Origin: an uncultured Microbacteriaceae bacterium
Lineage (GTDB): Bacteria; Actinomycetota; Actinomycetes; Actinomycetales; Microbacteriaceae
NCBI GenBank assembly: GCA_947487835.1
Contig: CANKXX010000002.1
Coordinates: 310,001-374,000, forward strand
DNA: 64,000 bases
Direction: 5' to 3'
Position numbers and translations under genes: made by a program. Shown here in pieces: positions 1-8,155 of this stretch (position 1 is the first letter of the stretch; the number at the start of each line of letters is the position of its first letter). The notes below the pieces were generated by a model, which saw only the letters and a list, made by a program, of their open reading frames with translations, was not told the DNA's origin and searched no databases.

Positions 1-2
1 TC

Positions 3-896
3 CTCGAGAACCATGACCTCGGCACCGAGAACCTGGGCGACACCCTGCACCTCTACCTCGAGGCCTCCGCCCGCGCCTACGCCGACCGCAACGCCTACGT
101 CGGCGACCCCGCCTTCGTCGACGTGCCGACCGAGACGCTGCTCAGCCAGGAGTTCGCGAACTCGCGCGACTGCACGATCGATCCCGACCGCGCCGCCCTC
201 AAGCCCGTGCTCCCCGGTGCCCTCGACGGTACGGACTGCACCGTCGCGCCGCTGCCCGAGGAGCGCGACACGGAGAACGTGTCCACGACCCACCTCTCTG
301 TGGTGGACAAGTGGGGTAACGCCGTCGCCTACACGCTCACGATCGAGCAGACCGGCGGATCCGCCATGACGGTTCCCGGCCGCGGCTTCCTGCTCAACAA
401 CGAGTTGACCGACTTCAGCACCGTGTACGACGAAGCCGACCCGAACCGCATCGAGCCCGGGAAGCGCCCGCGCTCCTCGATGGCCCCGACGATCGTGCTC
501 GAGGACGGGCAGGTGCGCTTCGTGGTCGGCACCCCCGGCGGCGCGACGATCATCACCACGGTCCTGCAGATCCTCGTCAACCGGATCGACCTCGGCATGA
601 CCCTGCCGGAGGCGGTGGCGGCCCCGCGCGCGTCGCAGCGCAACACGGCCGGCGCCGATGACCTGACCCCCGAGACGCCACGAACGCCCGCCGAGCCCGC
701 GTTCGTCGACGCGTACTCCGACCTGCTCGCGCCATACGGACACGAGCTGATGAACGCCGGCGACGCTCTTACCGCAGCGGCGGAGATAGGTGCCGCGGCG
801 GCGATCGAGCGGGATGCGTCCGGCCTCCTGACGGCGGCCGCCGAACCCGTCCGCCGCGGTGGAGGCACCGGCCTGGTGGTCCGCCCCGAGCGGTAG
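3..896 (+). CDS. ggt: Gamma-glutamyltransferase, C-terminal part (5' truncated by window edge)
   Basis: Gamma-glutamyl hydrolase/transferase that cleaves glutathione and related peptides, usually secreted. The reading frame is already open at base 3, so the N-terminal large-subunit region lies outside the window. The motif TTHLSVVD contains the autoprocessing and nucleophilic threonine (codon 285-287). Downstream are PGRGFLLNNELTDFS, RPRSSMAPTIV and VGTPGG, which match the substrate-binding and oxyanion segments of the family's small subunit. The stop is TAG at 894-896. It is convergent with the yidC-like gene, and a dispersed inverted repeat lies between them. The family is clear; whether the missing half is intact cannot be judged. 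Confidence 0.95.
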   Translation, partial: LENHDLGTENLGDTLHLYLEASARAYADRNAYVGDPAFVDVPTETLLSQEFANSRDCTIDPDRAALKPVLPGALDGTDCTVAPLPEERDTENVSTTHLSVVDKWGNAVAYTLTIEQTGGSAMTVPGRGFLLNNELTDFSTVYDEADPNRIEPGKRPRSSMAPTIVLEDGQVRFVVGTPGGATIITTVLQILVNRIDLGMTLPEAVAAPRASQRNTAGADDLTPETPRTPAEPAFVDAYSDLLAPYGHELMNAGDALTAAAEIGAAAAIERDASGLLTAAAEPVRRGGGTGLVVRPER

Positions 897-910
897 GGAC
901 GAACACGGGC

Positions 911-980
911 GCTGAGCCTGTCGAAGCGACGTGGGTGGCCTCGCGAGGTGCGCCGCGCCCCTTCGACAGGCTCAGGGACC
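911..980. repeat. Dispersed palindromic repeat, two arms in inverted orientation
   Basis: The arms CTGAGCCTGTCGAAG (912-926) and CTTCGACAGGCTCAG (961-975) are a perfect 15-bp inverted pair separated by 34 bp. They sit between the convergent ggt and yidC-like genes. The same core recurs near 25.1, 31.3, 61.9-62.0 and 62.5 kb. The position suggests a bidirectional terminator-like or REP-like element, which is inference. Confidence 0.75.
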
Positions 981-1010
981 GTACGGGCGAGCCCGCGCCG
1001 CCGCCGCGCC

Positions 1011-1763
1011 TCACCCCGCGGCGGGGCGGAGGCGGCGGCGGAGGATCGCGCGTTCCAGCAGGGTCCACGTCGTCGTTACCGCGAGGTAGAGCGTCGCGGC
1101 GAGCGGCACGAGCGCGGCGAACACGACCGTCACGAGCGGGGCCCAGCTGAGCGCGCGGGTCATGCGCAGCACGGCCTCGGGCGTGTCCTCCGCGGGCGGC
1201 TCCGCGTTCCGCAGGGCGTGGACCCGGCTGACCGCGGCCACCGCGGCGATCCCGGCGAGCAGCACGAGGTAGACGAGCACGCCGGGCCACGCCGCCACGC
1301 CGGCCCCGAGGAAGGACGGCAGCGATGCCCCGAGCGGCACCGAGAGCAGGGTCTCGGTCAGCAGCCCGTTCGGGTGCCCGTCGATCGTGGCGAGCACGAA
1401 GAGCCCGTAGAGCACGGACAGCACCGGCGCCTGCAGCAGGGTCGGCAGGCACCCGGCGAGGGGTGACGCCTTCTCCTCCGCGTACAGCTCCACGGTCTTG
1501 CGCTGCAGGAGCTCGGGGTTCTTCCCGTACCGGCTGCGCAGGTCGCGCAGCTTGGGCGCAAGGCGGCGCCGGGTGAACTCGGCGCGCACCTGCGAGACGC
1601 CGACGGGGATGAGGAGGAGGCGCACGACGATCGTCACGGCGACGACGGCGAGGGCGGCGGAGAGCCCGCCGGAGAGGGGCGTCAGGGCGTGCGCCAGCGC
1701 GTTGACGAGCGTGTAGGCGAGGTCGAGCACGGTCGCGACGGGCGCGAGTGAATAGATGTCCAA
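1011..1763 (-). CDS. Short YidC/Oxa1-family membrane protein insertase paralogue
   Basis: About 250 residues, predicted to insert or fold inner-membrane proteins. It has the YidC core: a first hydrophobic helix, an amphipathic segment with FTRRRLAPKLRDLRSRYGKNP, then GCLPTLLQAPVLSVLYGLF, two further hydrophobic stretches and a basic tail (RAILRRRLRP). It lacks the large periplasmic domain of proteobacterial YidC. The likely start is TTG at 1763; no convincing ribosome site is seen, so the start is uncertain. It follows a small DUF6412-like gene on the same strand and is next to CopC/YcnI genes. It is therefore probably a specialised paralogue rather than the housekeeping YidC, which normally sits near rpmH/rnpA. 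Confidence 0.85.
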   Translation of the reverse strand: MDIYSLAPVATVLDLAYTLVNALAHALTPLSGGLSAALAVVAVTIVVRLLLIPVGVSQVRAEFTRRRLAPKLRDLRSRYGKNPELLQRKTVELYAEEKASPLAGCLPTLLQAPVLSVLYGLFVLATIDGHPNGLLTETLLSVPLGASLPSFLGAGVAAWPGVLVYLVLLAGIAAVAAVSRVHALRNAEPPAEDTPEAVLRMTRALSWAPLVTVVFAALVPLAATLYLAVTTTWTLLERAILRRRLRPAAG

Positions 1764-1840
1764 GGAGAGGTCCGATCGGTCGGGGGAGCGGGGGTCGCGT
1801 GGGCGACCGCGCTGCCCCGTACCGAGGGGCCGGAACGGGA

Positions 1841-2134
1841 CTAGGCGGTCGCGACGACCCGCGCCGGGGCGCGCGAGCGCGGACGACCGGCGGTGTTGGG
1901 ATGCCGCGGCGCGGCCATCCTCGTGAGGACCTCCTCGTGCTGCCGCGCCCGGGAGCCCACCGTCAGGGTGAACGCCACGATGAGTACCGCGAGGTAGCGC
2001 GACGCGAGCAGCACGGCTCCCGCGAGCACGACGACACCCGTGACGATCGCCGTCGAAGGCTCTCCCGGCGCGACCGCGAGCGTCACCAGGGACAGCGTCG
2101 CGACGGCGACGAGCCAGGTGATGAGCGCGCGCAC
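1841..2134 (-). CDS. Small two-helix membrane protein, DUF6412-like
   Basis: 97 residues. The GTG start at 2134 is chosen because GAGAGG lies five bases upstream and the hydrophobic region begins at once (VRALITWLVAVATLSLVTLAV). A second helix follows (AIVTGVVVLAGAVLLASRYLAVLIVAF in pieces), then a basic, Arg/Pro/His-rich tail. It lies 77 bp upstream of the yidC-like gene on the same strand, probably in one transcript. Small proteins of this shape next to YidC-like genes are annotated DUF6412 in actinobacteria; that match is from memory. The function is unknown; a role in membrane or copper protein assembly is only suggested by the neighbours. Confidence 0.7.
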   Translation of the reverse strand: MRALITWLVAVATLSLVTLAVAPGEPSTAIVTGVVVLAGAVLLASRYLAVLIVAFTLTVGSRARQHEEVLTRMAAPRHPNTAGRPRSRAPARVVATA

Positions 2135-2332
2135 GGGGTCCTCTCGGTGGCGGGTGTCCTCGAAGACTATCGAGGCGGGACGCCCGGACGCATCCGGTCG
2201 CCGGCCGGAATTCACCGGTACAGGCTGTTTCCCCAGCTAGGGAACGCCAGGATGGATGCAGCGCGGTCGGCCCATTGAAGTCGGACGACCGCGACACCTG
2301 GCCCGACACCCGGCCTCGACCCCTGGAGCACT

Positions 2333-3031
2333 GTGGACACTCGCGCGGCGCGACTCGCACGCGCGTCGGTGACCGCCTCGGTCTCCACGCTCGTGACCGC
2401 GCTGTCGCACGCCGTCGCCGGCGGCACCGCACCGCATCCGGCTCTGCTGCTCGTCGCCTTCGCCCTGGCGCTGGTCTTCTGCCTTGCCCTGACCGCCCGC
2501 GCCCTGTCCCCGTCCCGCCTGCTCGTGGCCGTGGGGATGTCGCAGGCTCTGCTGCACGCGGTCTTCGCGATGGCCGGGCCGCCGCCCGCCGCGCTGCAGG
2601 CGACGCTGGCCGGATCCCCGGCGATGCCCGCAATGTCGGGCATGCCGGGCATGGTGCACTCCCACGGGATGCCCCATGCCGCCGGTGGAGCGGACGTCGC
2701 AGCCGCGGCCGGTCATCACGGGTCGTCGGTGTCCGACGCGGCCGCGCTCGCCGGAGGACTCGACGCGGGGATGCTCGTGGCCCACGTGCTCGCCGGGCTC
2801 GTGACCGTGCTCGCCCTTCTCGCGGGCGAGCGCGCCTTCTGGGGCCTCTTCGACTCGCTGCGCCTGGCCGCCTCCGCACTCCTGCGCTTCGCCGCCGTGG
2901 CCGAGCAGGTGCCGGCGCTCCCGGCCCGGTCGAGTTCCGCCGTCATCGCCGGGGCCGTCTTCCGCCCCCGGCTCCGCGAGCGCCGGATGCTCGCGCTCCG
3001 GCATCGCGGCCCGCCGGCCTTCGCCGTCTGA
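2333..3031 (+). CDS. Membrane protein with a Met/His-rich loop, putative metal handling
   Basis: 232 residues from a GTG start with GGAG just upstream. There are several hydrophobic helices (about 38-55, 63-80 and 145-165). Between them, roughly at residues 95-130, is a loop rich in Met and His (segments such as MPAMSGMPGMVHSHGMPH and GHHG). Such Met/His clusters are typical of copper- or silver-binding loops. It lies just upstream of ycnI and copC on the same strand and divergent from the DUF6412-like gene, so a copper-related role is likely. I recognise no named family. The C-terminus is basic and probably cytoplasmic. Confidence 0.75.
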   Translation: MDTRAARLARASVTASVSTLVTALSHAVAGGTAPHPALLLVAFALALVFCLALTARALSPSRLLVAVGMSQALLHAVFAMAGPPPAALQATLAGSPAMPAMSGMPGMVHSHGMPHAAGGADVAAAAGHHGSSVSDAAALAGGLDAGMLVAHVLAGLVTVLALLAGERAFWGLFDSLRLAASALLRFAAVAEQVPALPARSSSAVIAGAVFRPRLRERRMLALRHRGPPAFAV

Positions 3032-3226
3032 CTCCCGCTCTCCTCGCCGCCCTCCGTCCTGCTCGTGAGTCTCACCCGCACGCGCGGGTGCGGTCGAGCC
3101 CGAGAGGCGTGCCGTCGCCATCCCGTAGCGGATCGCGGCATCCCCTTCGGCGTCCGCGCCGAACCACTTCGAGACCCGTCGTCTCACCCTGTCGAGGCGT
3201 TCCGCCTCATCCTGTTAGGAATCGTC

Positions 3227-3973
3227 ATGTCCACGACCCCCGTTCGCACCCTGTCCCTCGCCGGCGCCGCCGGTCTTCTCCTCGCCCTGTCCGCGCCGCT
3301 CGCCGCGAGCGCGCACGTCACCATCGACCCGGGCAGCGCCGAGCCCGGCAGCTACACGGTGCTCACCGTCAAGGTGCCCAACGAGTCCGCCACCGCCGCG
3401 ACCAACCGGGTGGAGCTGCAGCTGCCGTCCGACACGCCGTTCTCGAGCGTGCGGTACGTGCCCGTTCCCGGCTGGTCGGCCGAGCTCGTCACCACGGCGC
3501 TGCCCGAGCCCGTGACCGTCGGTGAGAACGAGATCACCGATGCCGTCACGTCCGTCGTCTGGACGGCCGAGGCGGGAGCCGAGATCGGCCAGGGCCAGCT
3601 CCAGCAGTTCGACCTGTCGGTCGGCCCCGTGCCCGACACGGGCTCCATCGCGCTGCCCGCCGTGCAGACCTACACCGACGGCGAGGTGGTGGAGTGGACC
3701 GAGACCACGGCGGACGCCGAGCACCCCGCGCCGGTGCTGTACATCACGGACGCGCCGGCCGACGCGCACGCCGCCCACGACGCGGATGCGGATGCGGATG
3801 CGGACGCGGACACGGCGACCGTCAGCGCGAGCGACGACACCACGGCGTCGGCCGCGGCGAGCGGGCAGCAGCCCGTCGACGTGCTCGCCCGGGTGTTCGG
3901 CATCCTCGGGCTCGTCGTCGGTGTCGCCGGCGTCGCGCTCGCGGTGACGTCGCGTCGCAGGGCGGCCAACTGA
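3227..3973 (+). CDS. ycnI: YcnI-family (DUF1775) exported copper-binding protein
   Basis: 248 residues. The ATG at 3227 is preceded by AGGA and gives a signal peptide ending ALAASA before His30 (HVTIDPG). In characterised YcnI proteins this new N-terminal His takes part in Cu(II) binding, so the predicted cleavage fits. The DUF1775 domain covers about residues 30-170 (VPNESATAATNRVELQLP, VPGWSAEL, FDLSVGPVP). An Asp/Ala repeat linker (DADADADADAD, encoded by GCGGAT repeats around 3780-3815) then leads to a C-terminal transmembrane helix and a short RRR tail. It overlaps copC by one base (TGATG), indicating coupled translation. Confidence 0.92.
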   Translation: MSTTPVRTLSLAGAAGLLLALSAPLAASAHVTIDPGSAEPGSYTVLTVKVPNESATAATNRVELQLPSDTPFSSVRYVPVPGWSAELVTTALPEPVTVGENEITDAVTSVVWTAEAGAEIGQGQLQQFDLSVGPVPDTGSIALPAVQTYTDGEVVEWTETTADAEHPAPVLYITDAPADAHAAHDADADADADADTATVSASDDTTASAAASGQQPVDVLARVFGILGLVVGVAGVALAVTSRRRAAN

Positions 3974-4710
3974 TGGCGGCCCGCACCGGAGCGCCACGGC
4001 GGTTGACCCTGCTCGCGACCGCGGCCGTCGCGCTCGCGACGGCGCCCGCGCTGCTCGTCGCCGGACCGGCCCAGGCGCACAACTACCTGGTGTCATCCAC
4101 CCCCGCGGAGGGCGAGACCCTCACCGCGCTGCCCGACCGCTTCGACATCACGACGAACGAGGCGCTGCTCGACCTCGGCGGGAGCACGGGGGCGTTCGCG
4201 CTCCAGGTGACGGATGCGGACGGGCTGTACTACGGCGACGGGTGCCTCGACGTCACGGGCCCGGCCATGTCCACGGCGGCCGCGCTCGGCGCGCCGGGGA
4301 CCTACACCGTGCAGTGGCAGGTCGTCTCCGCGGACGGGCACTCGGTTTCCGACGAGTACACCTTCGAGTGGGCTCCGACGACGGCGGGCGAGGAGTCCGC
4401 CGGCTCCGCGGCTCCGCCCGTCTGCGGTGAGGGCGGCGGCACGACCGCAGCCGGCGCGGCGACCGAGGCCGGTTCCACGACGCCCGAGCCTGCGGCGAGC
4501 GAGGAGGCCGCGGCCGACGCTTCTGAGGCCGCGGGCAGCGAGGGCGGCGACGGCACGACCGCGGCGTCCGCGGATGCCGCCGCCTCCCCGGACGCCGGCT
4601 CGTCCGACGCGGTCTGGATCGGCGCGGCCGTCGCCGCGGCCGTGCTGGCCGGCGGAGGGGTGCTGTTCGCCCGGTCCCGCCGCGGAAGCGGTCGCACGAC
4701 CGAGCGGTAG
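3973..4710 (+). CDS. copC: CopC-domain copper resistance/acquisition protein
   Basis: 245 residues. A signal peptide ends AQA before His36 (HNYLVSSTP), the N-terminal copper ligand position of CopC. A CopC beta-sandwich follows, including TVQWQVVSADGHSVSDEYTFEW with the second conserved His. After it comes a long Ala/Glu/Thr/Ser-rich linker, then a single C-terminal transmembrane helix (VWIGAAVAAAVLAGGGVLF) and a basic tail, so the domain is membrane-anchored outside the cell. No CopD domain is fused. It is coupled to ycnI by a one-base overlap. The family call is firm; import versus tolerance cannot be told from sequence. Confidence 0.93.
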   Translation: MAARTGAPRRLTLLATAAVALATAPALLVAGPAQAHNYLVSSTPAEGETLTALPDRFDITTNEALLDLGGSTGAFALQVTDADGLYYGDGCLDVTGPAMSTAAALGAPGTYTVQWQVVSADGHSVSDEYTFEWAPTTAGEESAGSAAPPVCGEGGGTTAAGAATEAGSTTPEPAASEEAAADASEAAGSEGGDGTTAASADAAASPDAGSSDAVWIGAAVAAAVLAGGGVLFARSRRGSGRTTER

Positions 4711-4719
4711 CCGCGCGGC

Positions 4720-4762
4720 CGGGAGGCGGGGGAGGGCGTCAGCGCCGGGCCTCCGCCTCCCG
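4720..4762. terminator. Inverted repeat between convergent copC and dksA-like genes
   Basis: CGGGAGGCGG (4720-4729) pairs perfectly with CCGCCTCCCG (4753-4762), with a 23-base loop. The right arm lies inside the 3' end of the minus-strand gene. There is no U-tract on either side, which is common for terminators in GC-rich actinobacteria. A bidirectional terminator role is inferred from position. Confidence 0.45.
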
Positions 4763-5116
4763 GGCGCACGCGATGCAGAGCTCCGCGGCGGGCAGCGCCT
4801 CCAGCCGGTCGAGGGCGATGCGCTCGCCGCGGCGCAGGCACACGCCGTAGCTGCCCGCGTCGATGCGGTCCGCCGCGCGGTCGATCGCGTCGATCCTCGC
4901 GCGAAGGGCGCCGAGCAGCCCGGAGATGCGGGACCAGTCGGACGACAGCGTCGACCCCTCGGGGTCGTGCTCGTCGTCCGCCGTGCCGTCCGAGCGCGCG
5001 GCGCGGACGTCGGAGAGCGAGGCGGCGAGCGCGTCCGCCTCGGCGACGCGCTCGGCCCGCTGCACGGCCAGGAGGGCGGCGAAGTGGAACAGATCGAGAT
5101 CCTCGCCGTCGCCCAT
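4739..5116 (-). CDS. DksA/TraR-like zinc-finger protein with one cysteine missing
   Basis: 125 residues. The first two thirds are an Ala/Glu/Asp-rich helical region and the C-terminus has the DksA/TraR signature. The expected YGxCxxCG...CxxC pattern reads YGVCLRRGERI and then ELCIACA, so the second cysteine of the first pair is Arg. Three of the four zinc ligands remain. DksA/TraR proteins bind in the RNA polymerase secondary channel, but actinobacterial short members are poorly characterised. The ATG at 5116 has GGGGAG very close upstream (tight spacing), so a nearby alternative start is possible. It is convergent with copC. Confidence 0.8.
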   Translation of the reverse strand: MGDGEDLDLFHFAALLAVQRAERVAEADALAASLSDVRAARSDGTADDEHDPEGSTLSSDWSRISGLLGALRARIDAIDRAADRIDAGSYGVCLRRGERIALDRLEALPAAELCIACAREAEARR

Positions 5117-5246
5117 CTCCCCAGCGTAGATCCCGCTTCCCGGCGCCCGGAGCGCGGGCACACCCGGACTGGGGGCGTCCGGAACGGCTCGGGATGCTCC
5201 CCGCGCGGCTAGCGTGTGGATGCTGCCGCCCCGACCGAGGAAATCC

Positions 5247-5933
5247 GTGTCCGCCACCCCGACCTTCGCCCCGCCGCACCCCGACCCCGCTTCCGTCCCC
5301 GCCGACGACCCGGGCCGGGTCCCGTCCGTGGATTGCGCGTCCCAGGACCGGTCATCCCGGGACCCCATCGCCCTCGTCGCGCTCCTGACCGGGCTGGCGT
5401 GCTGGCCGGCGGGCGTCGTCCTGAGCCTCGTCGCGCTGCGGCGCATCCGGCGGAACGGCGCCCCCGGTCGCCAGATGGCGGTCGCCGGCCTGATCCTGTC
5501 GATCCTCGGCTTCCTCGGCACCGTCCTGCTCCTCGTCGTCGCGCTGTTCCTGTCCGACGCCCTCGAGGGGGACCCCGCGCCGCAGCCTCCACCCGAGGCG
5601 GTCGAGGAGTCGTCGTTCGGCGGCGGCTTCAGCGGATCCGCGGCCACGGAGCCGCCGCTCCCGTCCGAGGAGGCGGTGATCGAGACGCAGCGCCAGGACG
5701 TGCGCACCCTGCAGGCCACCCTCACCGCTGTGCACATCGAGACCGGGTCCTTCCCCTTGACCGACGAGCTCGACGAGAGCCTCGTCGTCCTGCACGCGGG
5801 CAATCACCTCGTCGGGTACCGGTCCGACGACGGCCGTGAGTACTCGTTGAAGGTGACGAGCGACAACTCGCACACCGACCTCCTCTTCAAGAGCCCGGTG
5901 GGCGGCCAGCTGTACCGGGTGCCGGAGCGCTGA
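5247..5933 (+). CDS. DUF4190-like membrane protein
   Basis: 228 residues. GTG at 5247 is chosen for the GAGGAAA site six bases upstream. The N-terminus is a Pro-rich cytoplasmic stretch. Two hydrophobic helices follow with RIRRNGAPGRQMAVAGLILSILG between them, the arrangement seen in DUF4190 proteins (DPIALVALLTGL...VVLSLVALRRIRR). The C-terminal half is soluble, with VIETQRQDVRTLQATLTAVHIETGSFP and DGREYSLKVTSDN. That part resembles pilin-like or type II secretion-like extracellular domains found after DUF4190 in actinobacteria, a weak resemblance. A TAGCGT -10-like hexamer lies at 5210-5215. Function unknown. Confidence 0.75.
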   Translation: MSATPTFAPPHPDPASVPADDPGRVPSVDCASQDRSSRDPIALVALLTGLACWPAGVVLSLVALRRIRRNGAPGRQMAVAGLILSILGFLGTVLLLVVALFLSDALEGDPAPQPPPEAVEESSFGGGFSGSAATEPPLPSEEAVIETQRQDVRTLQATLTAVHIETGSFPLTDELDESLVVLHAGNHLVGYRSDDGREYSLKVTSDNSHTDLLFKSPVGGQLYRVPER

Positions 5934-6036
5934 CCGCGGCCGCCTGACGAACCGGCGGAAGTCCGCCCACTCTTCGCCGTCCGCACGCCCTATGCTTGGC
6001 GCACCCTTCCCGTGGGGGGTGGACCCGGAGGACATC

Positions 6037-6732
6037 GTGAGCGCTCGACGACGAGCAGTCGTTCCATTCATTCCCCTCGCCGTCGCGCTGTTCGCGCTGA
6101 CCGGCTGCACGGGCATGGACCTCGGCCCGGGTGACGGGGCGGCCAGCCCCAGCCCGTCCGCCGACACCGATGCGCCCAGCGCGTCGCCCACCCCGTCGGG
6201 ATCGGAGTCGCCCACCGCGACGCCCACGCCCGGTCCGACCGGCACGGCGTCACCGGTCGCGATCCCGACGGACTGCCGCGACATCGTGAGCGCCAGCGCC
6301 TACGAGGCCGTGTTCGCCGACGTTCCGCTCAACCCGGAGGGCTTCACCACCCGGTCGGGCGCCCCTTTCGGCCAGGTCACGCCGACGACGCCGCCGGCAG
6401 GCGCCACGCCGGCGGAGGTCGTGCGCGGCGCCACGACGCTCGACTGCCTCTGGCGCGATCCGGGCGCCGACATCACCTTTCTCGAGGTCGCCCTGGGGGC
6501 GGTGGACCCCGCGGTCGGCACCTCCTACCTCGACGACCTGGCCGCGGACGGGTATACCTGCACCGACATCCACGAGGGGCGCCGCTGCCACCTCACCCGC
6601 CCGAACGCCGACTACCCGGTCGACGAGAGCTTCACGCGCTTCCAGCGGGACGGCGTCTTCATCTCCGTCGACCAGGCGAACTTCGCCACGAACGACCTGA
6701 TCGGCGACATCGTCGACCGGCTCTGGGGGTAG
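6037..6732 (+). CDS. Secreted lipoprotein of unknown function
   Basis: 231 residues from GTG at 6037 with GGAGG five bases upstream. An Arg-rich N-region and hydrophobic core end in the lipobox LTGC, so the mature protein should be lipid-anchored on the outer face of the membrane. A Ser/Pro/Thr-rich linker (about 45 residues) precedes a globular domain with four Cys (DCRD, LDCLWRD, YTCTDI, RRCHL), probably disulphide-bonded. A TATGCT hexamer at 5991-5996 is a candidate -10. No family is recognised. It is not obviously co-transcribed with its neighbours. Confidence 0.78.
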   Translation: MSARRRAVVPFIPLAVALFALTGCTGMDLGPGDGAASPSPSADTDAPSASPTPSGSESPTATPTPGPTGTASPVAIPTDCRDIVSASAYEAVFADVPLNPEGFTTRSGAPFGQVTPTTPPAGATPAEVVRGATTLDCLWRDPGADITFLEVALGAVDPAVGTSYLDDLAADGYTCTDIHEGRRCHLTRPNADYPVDESFTRFQRDGVFISVDQANFATNDLIGDIVDRLWG

Positions 6733-6786
6733 CCGCTCAGGGGATGCCACACTGGGATCCTCAGCCGGCAGACGAAGGAGCATCCC

Positions 6787-7458
6787 GTGCGCAGTGCCCT
6801 GTTCAGCGAGCAGAACCAGGAGAAGCAGACCGCCGAGCGGTGGACCCTGCAGTCGCCGAAGATGCTGCGCACCGTGCTCGGCGACGACGTGATCGCGACC
6901 AAGGGCGCCATGGTGGCGTTCCAGGGGCAGGTGGAGTTCACCCACGAGGGCGCGGGCAGCATCGGCAAGATGATGAAGAAGCTGCTGACCAGCGAGGACG
7001 CGCCCATGATGCGCGTGTCCGGCCGCGGCGAGGTCTTCTTCGCCCGCCAGGCGAACAACGTGTTCCTGCTGCAGCTCGAGGGCGACTCCCTCTCCGTCTC
7101 GAGCAAGAACCTGCTCGCCATGGACGCGTCCATCGGCTGGGACATCCGCCGGGTCCAGGGTGCCGGCATGGTGAGCGGCGGACTCTTCAACCTGCTTCTC
7201 GAGGGGCAGGGCATGGTCGCCATCTGCAGCGAGGGCGAGCCGCTCATCCTCGACTGCAGCCAGCAGCCGACCTTCGTCGACGCGCAGGCCGTCGTGTGCT
7301 GGTCCGGCACCCTCACCCCCGAGGTGCGCAGCTCCCTGAACATGCGGTCGATGCTGCGCGGCGGATCGGGCGAGGCGTTCCAGCTCGCGTTCTCGGGCCC
7401 GGGCTTCGTCGTGGTGCAGCCGAGCGAGGGCATCCCCGTCCAGACCACGGCGCGCTGA
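6787..7458 (+). CDS. AIM24-family protein
   Basis: 223 residues from GTG at 6787, with AAGGAG upstream. The sequence follows the bacterial AIM24 (TIGR00266-like) beta-rich fold: LGDDVIATKGAMVAFQGQVEF, GSIGKMMKKLLTSED, RGEVFFARQ, then GLFNLLLEGQGMVAICSEGEPL and a C-terminal GPGFVVVQPSEG. The mitochondrial AIM24 protein is linked to MICOS assembly; the role of bacterial members is unknown. It is soluble, with no signal peptide. It stands as a single gene, convergent with the DUF2243 gene. Confidence 0.88.
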   Translation: MRSALFSEQNQEKQTAERWTLQSPKMLRTVLGDDVIATKGAMVAFQGQVEFTHEGAGSIGKMMKKLLTSEDAPMMRVSGRGEVFFARQANNVFLLQLEGDSLSVSSKNLLAMDASIGWDIRRVQGAGMVSGGLFNLLLEGQGMVAICSEGEPLILDCSQQPTFVDAQAVVCWSGTLTPEVRSSLNMRSMLRGGSGEAFQLAFSGPGFVVVQPSEGIPVQTTAR

Positions 7459-7513
7459 CCACCGGGCCGTCCGGCGCAGTCCCGGCCCGCGGTCCCGGGC
7501 CTCGACCCCGGGC

Positions 7514-8038
7514 TCAGGAGCGGTGGCGGTCCCTCAGGGCGATCCCGACCCCGATCGCGAGCAGCACGAGGGCCGACACGTTCCAGGCGATGTCGTAGGG
7601 GAGCAGGTCGACGTCGTACCGCACCTGGTGCACGCGGAGCACCTTGTGATCGACGATCCCGTCGAAGAGCTGGAACAGCCCGAGCCCGCTGAAGAAGCCG
7701 GCCCACACCCGCGGGCGGGAGAGGGCGGCGCGGCGGCGGGCGTCCGCGAGCATGAAGAAGCCCGCGGCGAGGAAGATCAGCTCGGCCGCGTGCAGGATGC
7801 CGTCCGACACGAGCGCCACCGCGGTGGTCGAGCGGTCGTAGAAGTGGTGCCAGGCGAGGATCTGGTGGAAGACGATCTCGTCGATCCCGGCCATGATGGC
7901 GACGCCCACGAGGAACGCGCCCCAGAACGAGCGGTCCCGCAGGAGTGCCGGCCGGGCGTCCGACGCCCGCACTCCCGCCGGCCGGGCGCCCGACGATTGC
8001 ACTCCCGACGACCGTGGCCCGCTCGACCGTTCCGCCAT
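7514..8038 (-). CDS. DUF2243 four-helix membrane protein
   Basis: 174 residues from ATG at 8038, chosen for GGAGGAG about four bases upstream. After a Ser/Gly/Ala/Arg-rich N-terminus with imperfect repeats (RSSGPRSSGVQSSGARPAGV) come four hydrophobic helices. The conserved segments are FWGAFLVGVAIMAGIDEIVFHQILAWHHFYD, VSDGILHAAELIFLAAGFFMLADARRR, LGLFQLFDGIVDHKVLRVHQVR and YDIAWNVSALVLLAIGVGI. The many buried His, Asp and Glu residues suggest metal or haem binding, but DUF2243 has no assigned function. It is divergent from the flagellar genes that start at 8.2 kb. Confidence 0.88.
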   Translation of the reverse strand: MAERSSGPRSSGVQSSGARPAGVRASDARPALLRDRSFWGAFLVGVAIMAGIDEIVFHQILAWHHFYDRSTTAVALVSDGILHAAELIFLAAGFFMLADARRRAALSRPRVWAGFFSGLGLFQLFDGIVDHKVLRVHQVRYDVDLLPYDIAWNVSALVLLAIGVGIALRDRHRS

Positions 8039-8128
8039 GCCGTCTCCTCCGTCTTCCACCCGCACGGCGTCTTCCACCGGCGCCGTGCCCGGTTCCCGAG
8101 GCTACGCGTGCTGATCGCTGCGGGCTCC

Positions 8129-8155
8129 TAACGGCGGGGCGGGGGCGGCCGATAG
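8129..8155 (+). promoter_or_regulatory. Sigma-28 (FliA)-type promoter upstream of flbD-motA-motB
   Basis: TAAC (8129-8132), a 15-base spacer, then GCCGATAG (8148-8155). This fits the FliA consensus TAAA-N15-GCCGATAA. The same arrangement, including flanking CCTAACG and the following GTGC, occurs at 10342-10368 before fliM. Transcription would start near 8162, leaving a roughly 48-base leader before the flbD ATG. Confidence 0.75.
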
